Below, piece after piece: positions 1-5,405 of a stretch of DNA of 5,406 nucleotides. A program made the position numbers and the translations under genes. The stretch spans positions 1-5,406 of the forward strand of contig PLST01000115.1 of NCBI GenBank assembly GCA_003164255.1. Reading direction: 5' to 3'. This stretch comes from Acidobacteriaceae bacterium (GTDB lineage: Bacteria > Acidobacteriota > Terriglobia > Terriglobales > Acidobacteriaceae). Positions within the stretch are counted from its first letter, which is position 1. The number at the start of each line of letters is the position of its first letter. Below the pieces are notes generated by a model. The model did not search any database and was not told the DNA's origin. It saw only the letters and a program-made list of their open reading frames with translations.

Positions 1-198
1 CGGTCACTTCACCAGAGAAATACAGGATTACTCCTAGAAGAGCTGTTGTGTATATCTATCTTGATGCCGCTCTAACCCACTCCAAATGGGAACAAGAAAA
101 CGAGGGACTTGGGGACTGAGGGACGGAGGGCAGGTCAGGAGCGCGCCAGACGCAAATGATCGTCCGAATGTTCTGACCGGGGAACTCGTGCCATGGCA
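1..198. other. Non-coding flank downstream of the kinase gene
   Basis: No convincing gene, RNA gene or promoter is visible. A possible 77-codon plus-strand reading frame from 86 has no Shine-Dalgarno, runs into the antisense of the kinase gene and has low-complexity Gly/Arg content, so I do not call it. Positions 1-100 are more AT-rich than the rest. An inverted pair GGTCAG (133-138) and CTGACC (173-178) could form a 6-bp stem with a 34-nt loop, but no T-run follows it on the minus strand, so it is not a good intrinsic terminator for the kinase operon. A perfect 10-bp palindrome, TGCCATGGCA (189-198), abuts the kinase stop codon. Confidence 0.6.
102..133. repeat. Degenerate octanucleotide tandem repeat (about 4 units)
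   Basis: Four consecutive 8-bp blocks read gagggact, tggggact, gagggacg and gagggcag. The GGGAC core recurs in the first three and decays in the last. This is a short, imperfect tandem array just past the kinase operon. It has no known function and may be a decayed microsatellite-like tract. Confidence 0.6.
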
Positions 199-2838
199 TC
201 ACTGGCGCGCGAGTCTTTTGAGATTGGCATCGCAATTTGCAACTTCGCGGGCGACTCGATCGGGTTCTGAGAGATCGTACGGCGCGAGCAGATTCCGTTG
301 TTTCAGCGTCTGCAGCTGATTGAGGCTCTGCTGAAACCAGTAGCGGGCTGTGCGCCAGTTGGCAATGGCCTCGGATGCAGGGGCAGCGGGCCGCGCAGCC
401 AGACGCTTGAAGTCATTGCCGAGCGCCGACTGGGAGTGGGCAAAGGCGAGAACGCTGATGGAGGTACTTCCACGGCCGGCAGAGGCCAGGGTGGCAAAGA
501 TTTCGACGGCCCGGCGCCCATGCTGGATACCTTGGACCACATTTCCCAAAGAGGAGAGCGAGTTCCCCATGCCCATTTCGCAGAGACCCAGGTAGCGCAT
601 GGCCAGAGCATCGCGTGGATCGGCTGCGCTGAGCTTCTGGTATCCCGCGAACGCCTCCCGGTAGTTGGAGATCGCTTGTCGATAGTCGCCCTTCTGCTCG
701 GAATACTTTGCGATCCAGTATTCGCTCTCCAGAAGGAACTCGCGAAGCTGACTGTTTTGAGGATCGGCCGCGACCTGCGCGGCGAGGATGGCGTGGGTCT
801 TGCTTTGAAGCGCGATGGCGGAGGCCGGATCGCCTTGAATTGAGAGATCGCCGGCCATGTATCCGTAGACGCCCGCGAGCCGGGTTTGCACTTGATTTCT
901 AAAAGCCTGCGATCCTCCTCGAATGGCTTCGCGGATGGCTGCGGATTTTCGATAGTAATTGAGCGAGCCGGCCACGTCGCCCTGGTCGGCCAGCAGGATG
1001 GCAAGGGAGAAGCAGACCCCGGCCAGTGTCTCCTGTGCCTGTGGATCGTCTTTGCGATCTACGGCCCAGGTTGTTGCGATGGCGTAGGCCTTGCGGTAAG
1101 CATCCGTGGCTGCGGCGAAGTCGAGGTTGTTTTCGAGAGCGAGACCGAGATTCATGTAGGTGGCCACCAGAGCCGCCTGATCGGAGAAGGCGCTGGGATG
1201 GTCGCCGGCCAGGTCAAGGCGAATGCGGAGGGCCTTGCGGTAGCTTTGGATGGCTCCGGCAGTATCGCCCAGGTTGGCGAAAAAAGGATTTCCCTGTACG
1301 TCGCCGACGCGCTGATAGGCCGTGGCCAGCTCGCGCTCAAGATCGGGCGAGCCAGCTGAATCCTGGGAAAGGGTGTCAAGATAGTGCGATGCTCTGTCCG
1401 CGACGATTCTGCGCGCCGGCGTTGAGCCGGGCAGGTCCTGGATACTGTCGTAGACGTCGAACAGGAGTGAGTTGGAAAGGCTGCGTACGTCGTTGAAGCG
1501 CCTTTCCGCGCGAGCCTCCTGCATGCGAGCGATCTGCGCTTCTCTTACGATGGCTACTGCGCCGGCAAGCACCATGAGAGCGAAAACCGACGCCACCGCA
1601 AGCGCGAATTTGTGGCGCTTCACGAATTTGCCGCTCCGGTAAGCAGCACTTGCCGGCCGCGCCAGAACCGGTTCGTGGTTCAGGTAGCGACGAATGTCGG
1701 CGGCCAGATCGGAGGGCGCGCCATAGCGGCGAGAGCGATCCTTCTCCAGAGCCTTCATGGCGATGCAATCAAGGTCTCCACGCAGCACGCGGGTCAGTTG
1801 TCCGGGCTCGGTGCTGCGCGCTTCCGCTATCGCGTTTGGGGAATGACAATCGCCAGTGACCCTCGTGCTCGGCCGCGGCGGTTCATCCTCGCGCAACTTG
1901 CGCAGTAACTCGTCGGGCTGTTGCTTCTGACCCTGTTTGCTTTCAAACGGCTCTCGCCCGGAAAGCAACACATAGAGAACAACTCCGAGCGAGTACACGT
2001 CGCTGCGCGTGTCGATATCCTGCACATTTACGTCAGCCTGTTCCGGACTCATGTATCCCGGCGTTCCAACGAGGTTTCCGAATTGTGTTTTGCGGGCGTC
2101 GCCGGCGATGGGATGCGTGACCGCCTTGGCCAGCCCGAAGTCGATGATGCGCGGCACCGGCTTGCCATCCACCTCAACCACGAGGATGTTTGCCGGCTTC
2201 AGATCGCGATGGATGATGGCTTTCTGGTGCGCGTGCTGCACGCCTTCGCAGGTTTCAATAAAGAGCTCGAGTCGATCGCGGATCGTGAGTTTCTTTCGAT
2301 CGCAATACTCCGTAATCGGCAAACCGGGCACGTATTCCATCACGAAATACGGCTGACCCTGAGGCGTTGTCCCCGCGTCAAACACCTTGGCGATCGCCGG
2401 ATGTTCCATGATGGCCAGCGATTGCCGCTCCGATTGGAAGCGTTCGACAACAGCCTCGTCGTACATGCCGGCCTTGATCATTTTCAAGGCCACTTGCCGG
2501 CGCACGGGAAATGTCTGTTCTGCCAGCCAGACCTGTCCCATGCCGCCTTCGCCCAGCTTGCGAATCAGTCGAAAGCGCTGCGCAAACTCTTGTCCTTCTT
2601 CCAGGGCAGCGATAGAGCCGATGCTCTCCAACTCCGCACTGATCATTTCGGCCATCGCGGAGGATTGCAAAAAGCCAGAGGGCACGTTGGCGCTCTGCGC
2701 GAGCAAGACTTCAACTTCTTTGCGCAGAGATGGATCGGAGGAGCAAGCCCCATCGAGAAAGGCAGAGCGCTGCTCCGGGGCTAGTTCCAGTGCCTTCTCG
2801 AGCACATCGCGAATCTGTTCCCAGCGCTCGGGTGTCAT
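199..2838 (-). CDS. Membrane serine/threonine protein kinase with C-terminal TPR domain
   Basis: The protein is 879 residues. An N-terminal helical segment (1-88, starting MTPERWEQI) is typical of acidobacterial and planctomycete kinases. The kinase domain follows at about 89-390: glycine loop GEGGMGQV (96-103), ATP-anchoring Lys119 in VALK, probable helix-C Glu137, catalytic loop HRDLKPAN (210-217, Asp212 and Asn217), DFG 233-235 and GTPGYMSPE (258-266). All catalytic residues are present, so it should be active. A single membrane span lies at about 411-430, preceded by basic KRHK, which implies a cytoplasmic kinase and an extracytoplasmic C-terminus. Residues 431-490 form a juxtamembrane helical region with LPGSTPARR (469-477). 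About 500-790 is TPR-like (for example AIQSYRKALRIR, 529-540) and probably binds a ligand or protein. The start chosen gives an ATGA overlap with the upstream sigma gene, implying translational coupling. An in-frame upstream ATG at 2931 would lie deep inside the sigma gene and add non-homologous residues. The likely substrate is the co-encoded sigma factor (inference). Confidence 0.93.
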   Translation of the reverse strand: MTPERWEQIRDVLEKALELAPEQRSAFLDGACSSDPSLRKEVEVLLAQSANVPSGFLQSSAMAEMISAELESIGSIAALEEGQEFAQRFRLIRKLGEGGMGQVWLAEQTFPVRRQVALKMIKAGMYDEAVVERFQSERQSLAIMEHPAIAKVFDAGTTPQGQPYFVMEYVPGLPITEYCDRKKLTIRDRLELFIETCEGVQHAHQKAIIHRDLKPANILVVEVDGKPVPRIIDFGLAKAVTHPIAGDARKTQFGNLVGTPGYMSPEQADVNVQDIDTRSDVYSLGVVLYVLLSGREPFESKQGQKQQPDELLRKLREDEPPRPSTRVTGDCHSPNAIAEARSTEPGQLTRVLRGDLDCIAMKALEKDRSRRYGAPSDLAADIRRYLNHEPVLARPASAAYRSGKFVKRHKFALAVASVFALMVLAGAVAIVREAQIARMQEARAERRFNDVRSLSNSLLFDVYDSIQDLPGSTPARRIVADRASHYLDTLSQDSAGSPDLERELATAYQRVGDVQGNPFFANLGDTAGAIQSYRKALRIRLDLAGDHPSAFSDQAALVATYMNLGLALENNLDFAAATDAYRKAYAIATTWAVDRKDDPQAQETLAGVCFSLAILLADQGDVAGSLNYYRKSAAIREAIRGGSQAFRNQVQTRLAGVYGYMAGDLSIQGDPASAIALQSKTHAILAAQVAADPQNSQLREFLLESEYWIAKYSEQKGDYRQAISNYREAFAGYQKLSAADPRDALAMRYLGLCEMGMGNSLSSLGNVVQGIQHGRRAVEIFATLASAGRGSTSISVLAFAHSQSALGNDFKRLAARPAAPASEAIANWRTARYWFQQSLNQLQTLKQRNLLAPYDLSEPDRVAREVANCDANLKRLARQ

Positions 2839-3407
2839 AGGTCGACCGCGTTGTTCATCTGGCGATGCAGCCAAAGCCGGGCCGTGGCCCAATGCCGTTT
2901 GACTGTAGTGGGCGAGAGATTCAGCGCACATGCGGTTTCATCGATGGAAAGGCCGCCGAAAAATCTCATCTCGACGATGCGGCTTTGTTGCCCATCGAGC
3001 CTGGCCAATTCGTTCAGCGCGTCGTCCAGAGCGATCATGTCCATGGTCGGCGTCTTGCCCGCCAAATCATCATTCAGCGAGAGCCGATAGCCTCCATCCC
3101 GCTTTGCGGCTCTTCGGCTGCGCGCGTGCTCCACCAGAATCTGTCGCATCAATTGCGCGCAGATGGCGATGAAATGCTCGCGGTTCTCGAACGGGCCTGT
3201 GCGCCGTTTTTCCAGCCGCAGATAGGCCTCGTGGACAAGGGCGGCACTTTGCAGGGTGTGGTCGGGACGTTCTTTTCGCAGGTAACGATGCGCCACTCGC
3301 CGCAGTTCGTTGTATACACGCGGGAATGCGGCGCGCAAGGCCTCGTTGTCACCGGCCTGCCAATTGGCAAGTAGCTCACTGAAAGTGTTGGACGGCAGTT
3401 GGGGCAA
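2835..3407 (-). CDS. ECF-subfamily RNA polymerase sigma factor (TIGR02999-like)
   Basis: The 190-residue protein is of normal length for this family. Region 2 spans about 10-98: WQAGDNEAL (16-24), VYNELRRVAHRYLRKERPDHTLQ (split as 31-40 and 41-53) and ALVHEAYLRL (56-65). A linker (about 100-125) leads to region 4, which carries a helix-turn-helix (GGLSIDETACALNLSPTTVK, 151-170) for -35 recognition. It should bind core RNA polymerase and redirect it to a dedicated regulon. The sigma 2.2 segment lacks the acidic DAED-type residues of most ECF factors, as in kinase-associated ECF groups, and has SA (54-55) where I recall PT in relatives. No anti-sigma gene is visible; the kinase gene overlaps its stop by 4 nt. 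The TTG start is chosen because it has a GGAGG Shine-Dalgarno 5 nt upstream, no ATG or GTG lies in frame between it and the preceding stop, and the N-terminus matches family length. Confidence 0.92.
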   Translation of the reverse strand: MPQLPSNTFSELLANWQAGDNEALRAAFPRVYNELRRVAHRYLRKERPDHTLQSAALVHEAYLRLEKRRTGPFENREHFIAICAQLMRQILVEHARSRRAAKRDGGYRLSLNDDLAGKTPTMDMIALDDALNELARLDGQQSRIVEMRFFGGLSIDETACALNLSPTTVKRHWATARLWLHRQMNNAVDL

Positions 3408-3412
3408 CCAGC

Positions 3413-3417
3413 CCTCC
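3413..3417 (-). promoter_or_regulatory. Shine-Dalgarno GGAGG for the TTG-started sigma gene
   Basis: The minus strand reads CGGAGGGCTGGTTG, placing GGAGG 5 nt before the TTG codon at 3407-3405. This decides the start, because no ATG or GTG occurs in frame between the codon and the upstream TGA at 3446-3444. Confidence 0.75.
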
Positions 3418-3439
3418 GACTTGAGACCCCCGCGAAACG

Positions 3440-3451
3440 TTTGTCAACAAA
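3440..3451. promoter_or_regulatory. Operator-like inverted repeat over the predicted transcription start
   Basis: TTTGT-CA-ACAAA has perfect 5-bp arms with a 2-bp centre. It overlaps the downstream edge of the predicted -10 box and the start site of the sigma-kinase promoter. A bound repressor here would block initiation. No regulator is identified, and a 10-bp match of this kind could be chance. Confidence 0.25.
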
Positions 3452-3478
3452 GATAGGCGCACGCGGAGTCAATGTCAA
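3450..3478 (-). promoter_or_regulatory. Sigma70-type promoter for the sigma factor-kinase operon
   Basis: On the minus strand there is a perfect -35 hexamer TTGACA (3478-3473), a 17-nt spacer and a -10 hexamer TATCTT (3455-3450, 4 of 6 consensus positions). Transcription would start near 3443, giving a leader of about 36 nt before the TTG codon. Hexamers, spacing and position all fit housekeeping transcription of the operon. The start site is predicted only. Confidence 0.65.
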
Positions 3479-3825
3479 CCTATTGAAACTAAAGATCAAT
3501 CGCCAGTAATTGCGCTGCGTATCTTGTCCCCGGCTGCGGGTTATCAAAGAAATTCTTTCGCTTCCCTGGTCCGATTTTCCTGGCGATTTCGCTTTAGCAG
3601 ATAACAGGGCTTTCTGTACTTGCACCCGGGTTACACGAAGACATCTCTTCCCGGCTTCTTTCATTCGCGAATCGACTTTGGCGATCCCGGCATGTCTTTC
3701 TTCGCTTACCGCGAGCGCGAAGCAGCCAGAGGGACGGCAACGTTGGCGAACTACAAGGGCTGCAGAAGCGAATTGCCGGCTGCACCAGGCGGCAGTTTCA
3801 GAGTTTTAGAGAAAAGACACCGGAG

Positions 3826-3830
3826 AGGAG
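3826..3830 (+). promoter_or_regulatory. Shine-Dalgarno for the PEP-CTERM gene
   Basis: AGGAG lies inside GGAGAGGAG (3822-3830), with a 7-nt spacer (agacgaa) to the ATG at 3838. Strength and spacing firmly support this start, which also places a clean signal peptide at the N-terminus. Confidence 0.85.
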
Positions 3831-3837
3831 AGACGAA

Positions 3838-4677
3838 ATGAAGATAAACGGGCAATACAAGGTTATCGCACGAATCGCAGGGCCGGGCTTGATGCTCGCC
3901 GCCCTTCTCGCCTTGGCACTGGCGCTACCAACCGCCTCGTATGCGGATGGCCTGACGGTTTATCCGGCCGCAGTTGAGGTCATGGCGTCGGGCGGAACAA
4001 CAATCACCACCGTCGGAACTGTCACTGGAAACCAGTCCAACAGTTACGGCAGTTCATTCAGCACCGCGACCGCGTCTTATGCGGACGGAAGCGGAGTGGT
4101 GTCTGGAAATGGGTCGAGCAGTGGGGAAGGAACGTATCCGCCAGTATCAACCGGTTACGCTGGCGTGCAAATCTACTTTGAGTTGGTGGGTTCAGCACCT
4201 GGTGTAACGACTGTGCCCGTCATCTTCACATCAAACGCCACGACCTCTGCAAGTGCGGGTGTAGGCGCCGTAGGCTCGGCGACGGCCGGGTTCGATCTTT
4301 CCGGATATTTCGCCGATATTGCGTGCTCCGGTTATGATTGCAACTCCTCCTTATACCCATCATCCTTCGCAGGCACCAATTCAGCAGACCTCTACCCTAA
4401 TGTCGTCGTTTATGACCTCTCAATCTACATAAGCGGCGACGCGGGCATTGGCACCGCGGCCAGTGGCACGGAGACTTGGTCCGCCTCTCTTGATCCGATG
4501 ATCGAGATCGATCCGAGCTTCGCCGACGCCAGCGATTTCACGCTCGAAGTCAGTCCCAACCTGGCAGGCACAAGCACCACTCCCACTCCCGAACCTGGCA
4601 GCCTGCTGCTGCTCGGCACAGGGATGATTGGCCTCGCTGGGATGGTTCGACGCCACATGTGCAAGCAGACTCTTTGA
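3838..4677 (+). CDS. Exported PEP-CTERM sorting-domain protein of unknown function
   Basis: The protein is 279 residues. It has a Sec-type signal peptide (about 1-36): basic start MKINGQYK, hydrophobic core LMLAALLALALAL (18-30) and likely cleavage after ASYA (36). The mature part (37-249) is rich in Gly, Ser, Ala, Thr and Tyr, suggesting a beta-rich surface or matrix protein. It has only two cysteines before the tail (Cys163 and Cys168), a possible disulphide. The C-terminus is a full sorting signal: PEP (251-253), hydrophobic span LLLLGTGMIGLAGMV (256-270) and basic RRH (271-273). In this family an exosortase cleaves at the tail after export, and the proteins are often linked to exopolysaccharide and biofilm. 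No exosortase or polysaccharide gene is in the window. The gene stands alone, divergent from the sigma-kinase operon. TASYADG occurs twice (32-38 and 78-84). I do not recognise a functional domain in the body. Confidence 0.9.
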   Translation: MKINGQYKVIARIAGPGLMLAALLALALALPTASYADGLTVYPAAVEVMASGGTTITTVGTVTGNQSNSYGSSFSTATASYADGSGVVSGNGSSSGEGTYPPVSTGYAGVQIYFELVGSAPGVTTVPVIFTSNATTSASAGVGAVGSATAGFDLSGYFADIACSGYDCNSSLYPSSFAGTNSADLYPNVVVYDLSIYISGDAGIGTAASGTETWSASLDPMIEIDPSFADASDFTLEVSPNLAGTSTTPTPEPGSLLLLGTGMIGLAGMVRRHMCKQTL

Positions 4678-4689
4678 TTCGATATCGAA
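4678..4689. repeat. Perfect 12-bp palindrome adjoining the PEP-CTERM stop codon
   Basis: TTCGATATCGAA is fully self-complementary and begins at the base after the TGA. As RNA it could form only about a 4-bp stem, so it is more plausible as a DNA site than as a terminator. No function is known. Confidence 0.5.
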
Positions 4690-4741
4690 GGCCAGGGGCG
4701 AGCGGCCCGGTTCTTTGAGAAGCAAACTCGCCACGACAGGG

Positions 4742-4780
4742 GGCGCCCGGGGTCTCGGTTTTGAGACCCGAGAAGGCGCT
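4742..4780 (+). terminator. Composite stem-loop downstream of the PEP-CTERM gene, possible transcript end
   Basis: The inner stem GGGTCTC (4750-4756) pairs with GAGACCC (4763-4769) around a 6-nt loop, ggtttt. The outer stem GCGCC (4743-4747) pairs with GGCGC (4775-4779) across small internal loops. It lies about 65 nt after the stop codon. No T-run follows, so it is not a canonical intrinsic terminator. It could act as a Rho-assisted or 3'-end-stabilising structure, or simply be another repeat of the region. Confidence 0.35.
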
Positions 4781-4825
4781 ACCCTCACGCCGCTGCAAGC
4801 CTGCAACGCGGGCGAAATACGGTAG

Positions 4826-4845
4826 CCCCGGTCGTGAGACTGGGG
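4826..4845 (+). repeat. Stem-loop with GTGA (GNRA-type) tetraloop
   Basis: CCCCGGTC (4826-4833) pairs with GACTGGGG (4838-4845), with seven Watson-Crick pairs and one G-U, and is capped by GTGA. A GNRA cap on an 8-bp stem is a stable RNA fold when read on the plus strand. It has no T-run and no recognised RNA family. It may be a repeat hairpin or part of the 3' region of the PEP-CTERM transcript. Confidence 0.5.
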
Positions 4846-4962
4846 ATATTGGAGCGGCTGCGCGCCTCAGCCCGCATCCGGAAAGACCACTCGCCGCCAC
4901 ACTGCAAGCCCTTCAACCCGGCTTTTCCCGCAAGCTACTGAATACGAGCCGTAAATGCTCCG

Positions 4963-5044
4963 CGCGGCTTCGCTGCGAATTTCACCTTTCAAAAAATGGG
5001 CGGGTTTGCGGCATGGCTGAAGCCAAGCCCTGATACAAAACGCG
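4963..5044 (+). repeat. Two-hairpin intergenic element, copy A
   Basis: The order is hairpin 1, CGCGGC-TTC-GCTGCG (4963-4977, one G-U pair); a linker with an A6 tract before TGGG (4991-5000); hairpin 2, GGCATGGCT-GA-AGCCAAGCC (5010-5029, eight of nine pairs); and a tail CCTGATACAAAACG (5029-5042). The same modules recur in the same order in copy B (5165-5248). It resembles a REP- or BIME-style non-coding repeat, and the CCCTGATACAAAA tail is one I associate with acidobacterial intergenic DNA (from memory, unverified). Confidence 0.7.
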
Positions 5045-5076
5045 CGGTTGTTTTCCCATGGTTTCACTCTCCACCC

Positions 5077-5098
5077 CACGGACAAAGACCCGTCCGTG
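5077..5098. repeat. Stem-loop between the two element copies
   Basis: CACGGAC (5077-5083) pairs perfectly with GTCCGTG (5092-5098) around an 8-nt loop. A second small stem, CCCTC/GAGGG (5130-5134 with 5138-5142), follows. Both lie in the spacer between copies A and B and may belong to a larger compound repeat. Confidence 0.5.
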
Positions 5099-5164
5099 CG
5101 GACCCCGGCCTGGGCTATTTTCGTTTCCTCCCTCCGGGAGGGTTGCGGTTGTGCGGGGATTGAT

Positions 5165-5248
5165 CGCGGCTTCGCCGCGGACTTGATTTCTCGAAAAAAT
5201 GGGTGCGCGGCTTGCGGCATGAGTGTACTCATGCCCTGATACAAAACG
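5165..5248 (+). repeat. Two-hairpin intergenic element, copy B
   Basis: The order is hairpin 1, CGCGGC-TTC-GCCGCG (5165-5179, perfect); a linker with an A6 tract before TGGG; hairpin 2, GGCATGAGT-GT-ACTCATGCC (5216-5235, perfect nine pairs); and a tail CCTGATACAAAACG (5235-5248). Compared with copy A, the apical part of hairpin 2 has changed on both arms so that pairing is kept, which supports selection on, or mechanistic use of, the folded form. Confidence 0.7.
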
Positions 5249-5273
5249 AAAAGCAAAAGCAAATTAAAATGCG

Positions 5274-5320
5274 GGTCCTTCGACTCGTCCCGGCACGCCG
5301 GGACTCGCTCAAGATGACAG
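5274..5320. repeat. Hairpin-bearing intergenic repeat ending in GATGACAG
   Basis: A perfect 8-bp stem, GTCCCGGC (5287-5294) with GCCGGGAC (5297-5304), has only AC between the arms. It is flanked by GGTCCTTCGACTC on the left and TCGCTCAAGATGACAG on the right. I recall motifs of the TCCTTCGACTC...GATGACA type as dispersed intergenic repeats in several bacterial genomes, including acidobacteria; this is from memory and unchecked. No T-run follows on either strand. Confidence 0.5.
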
Positions 5321-5322
5321 AA

Positions 5323-5405
5323 CAGTGGTCAGTGGTCAGGGTCATGGGCCAGGGAAGCAGCTGTCAGCGGAGGGCTGCTCTCCGGTCACTGTCCACTGAC
5401 AACTG
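5323..5405. repeat. Heptamer-based inverted repeat at the window edge
   Basis: The left arm (5323-5339) holds two tandem CAGTGGT heptamers plus CAG. The right arm (5384-5405) holds GTCCACTGAC, whose reverse complement GTCAGTGGAC matches the left arm at nine of ten positions. The interior contains another small stem, AGCAGC/GCTGCT (5356-5361 with 5374-5379). This looks like a compound repeat that may continue beyond 5406. Confidence 0.45.

Larger units (their letters stand above)
3408..3837. other. Divergent intergenic region between the sigma-kinase operon and the PEP-CTERM gene
   Basis: These 430 nt hold the minus-strand promoter near 3450-3478 and the ribosome-binding site of the plus-strand gene. 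Small palindromes are visible: AAAGAA-A-TTCTTT (3546-3558) and ATTCGCGAAT (3663-3672). A 6-bp stem CTTCGC/GCGAAG (3700-3705 with 3717-3722) is also possible. I found no persuasive sigma70 promoter for the plus-strand gene; TTGAAA (3483-3488) with TAATTG (3507-3512) is weak. No sigma54 -24/-12 (GG-N10-GC) site stood out. The 99-codon plus-strand reading frame from 3510 has no Shine-Dalgarno or recognisable protein character. No riboswitch fold was recognised. Confidence 0.55.

Noticed and set aside
1..8. Terminal direct repeat CGGTCACT (1-8 and 5383-5390)
   Set aside because: An eight-base match between window ends is expected by chance, and the window boundaries are arbitrary.
298..843. 181-codon plus-strand frame, and the neighbouring plus-strand frames at 886-1496
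   Set aside because: All are antisense to the TPR region of the kinase and show no start signals or family resemblance.
1921..2784. 287-codon open frame on the plus strand
   Set aside because: It lies wholly antisense to the kinase domain, whose motifs are unmistakable; it has no Shine-Dalgarno and no recognisable protein character. It is a GC-driven shadow.
2839..2931. Extended N-terminus of the kinase from the ATG at 2931
   Set aside because: It would overlap the sigma gene by about 97 nt and add 31 residues unlike the family, while the ATG at 2838 gives the ATGA overlap and the expected MTPERW start.
3510..3809. 99-codon plus-strand frame in the divergent intergenic region
   Set aside because: It has no Shine-Dalgarno, no recognisable domain and a composition like random translation; overlapping frames on the other strand are equally open.
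4978..5012. Intrinsic terminator on the minus strand using the T6 tract of the element
   Set aside because: Hairpin 2 is separated from the T6 tract by roughly 10 to 20 nt, too far for a canonical stem followed directly by a T-run.
4963..5248. CRISPR array
   Set aside because: There are only two imperfect copies of about 83 bp with internal hairpins and a 120-nt spacer. No short regular repeats or cas genes are present.
4867..5262. 131-codon minus-strand frame and the 5048-5239 plus-strand frame
   Set aside because: Both run through the hairpin repeats. Openness in several frames reflects GC-rich repeat sequence, not a gene.
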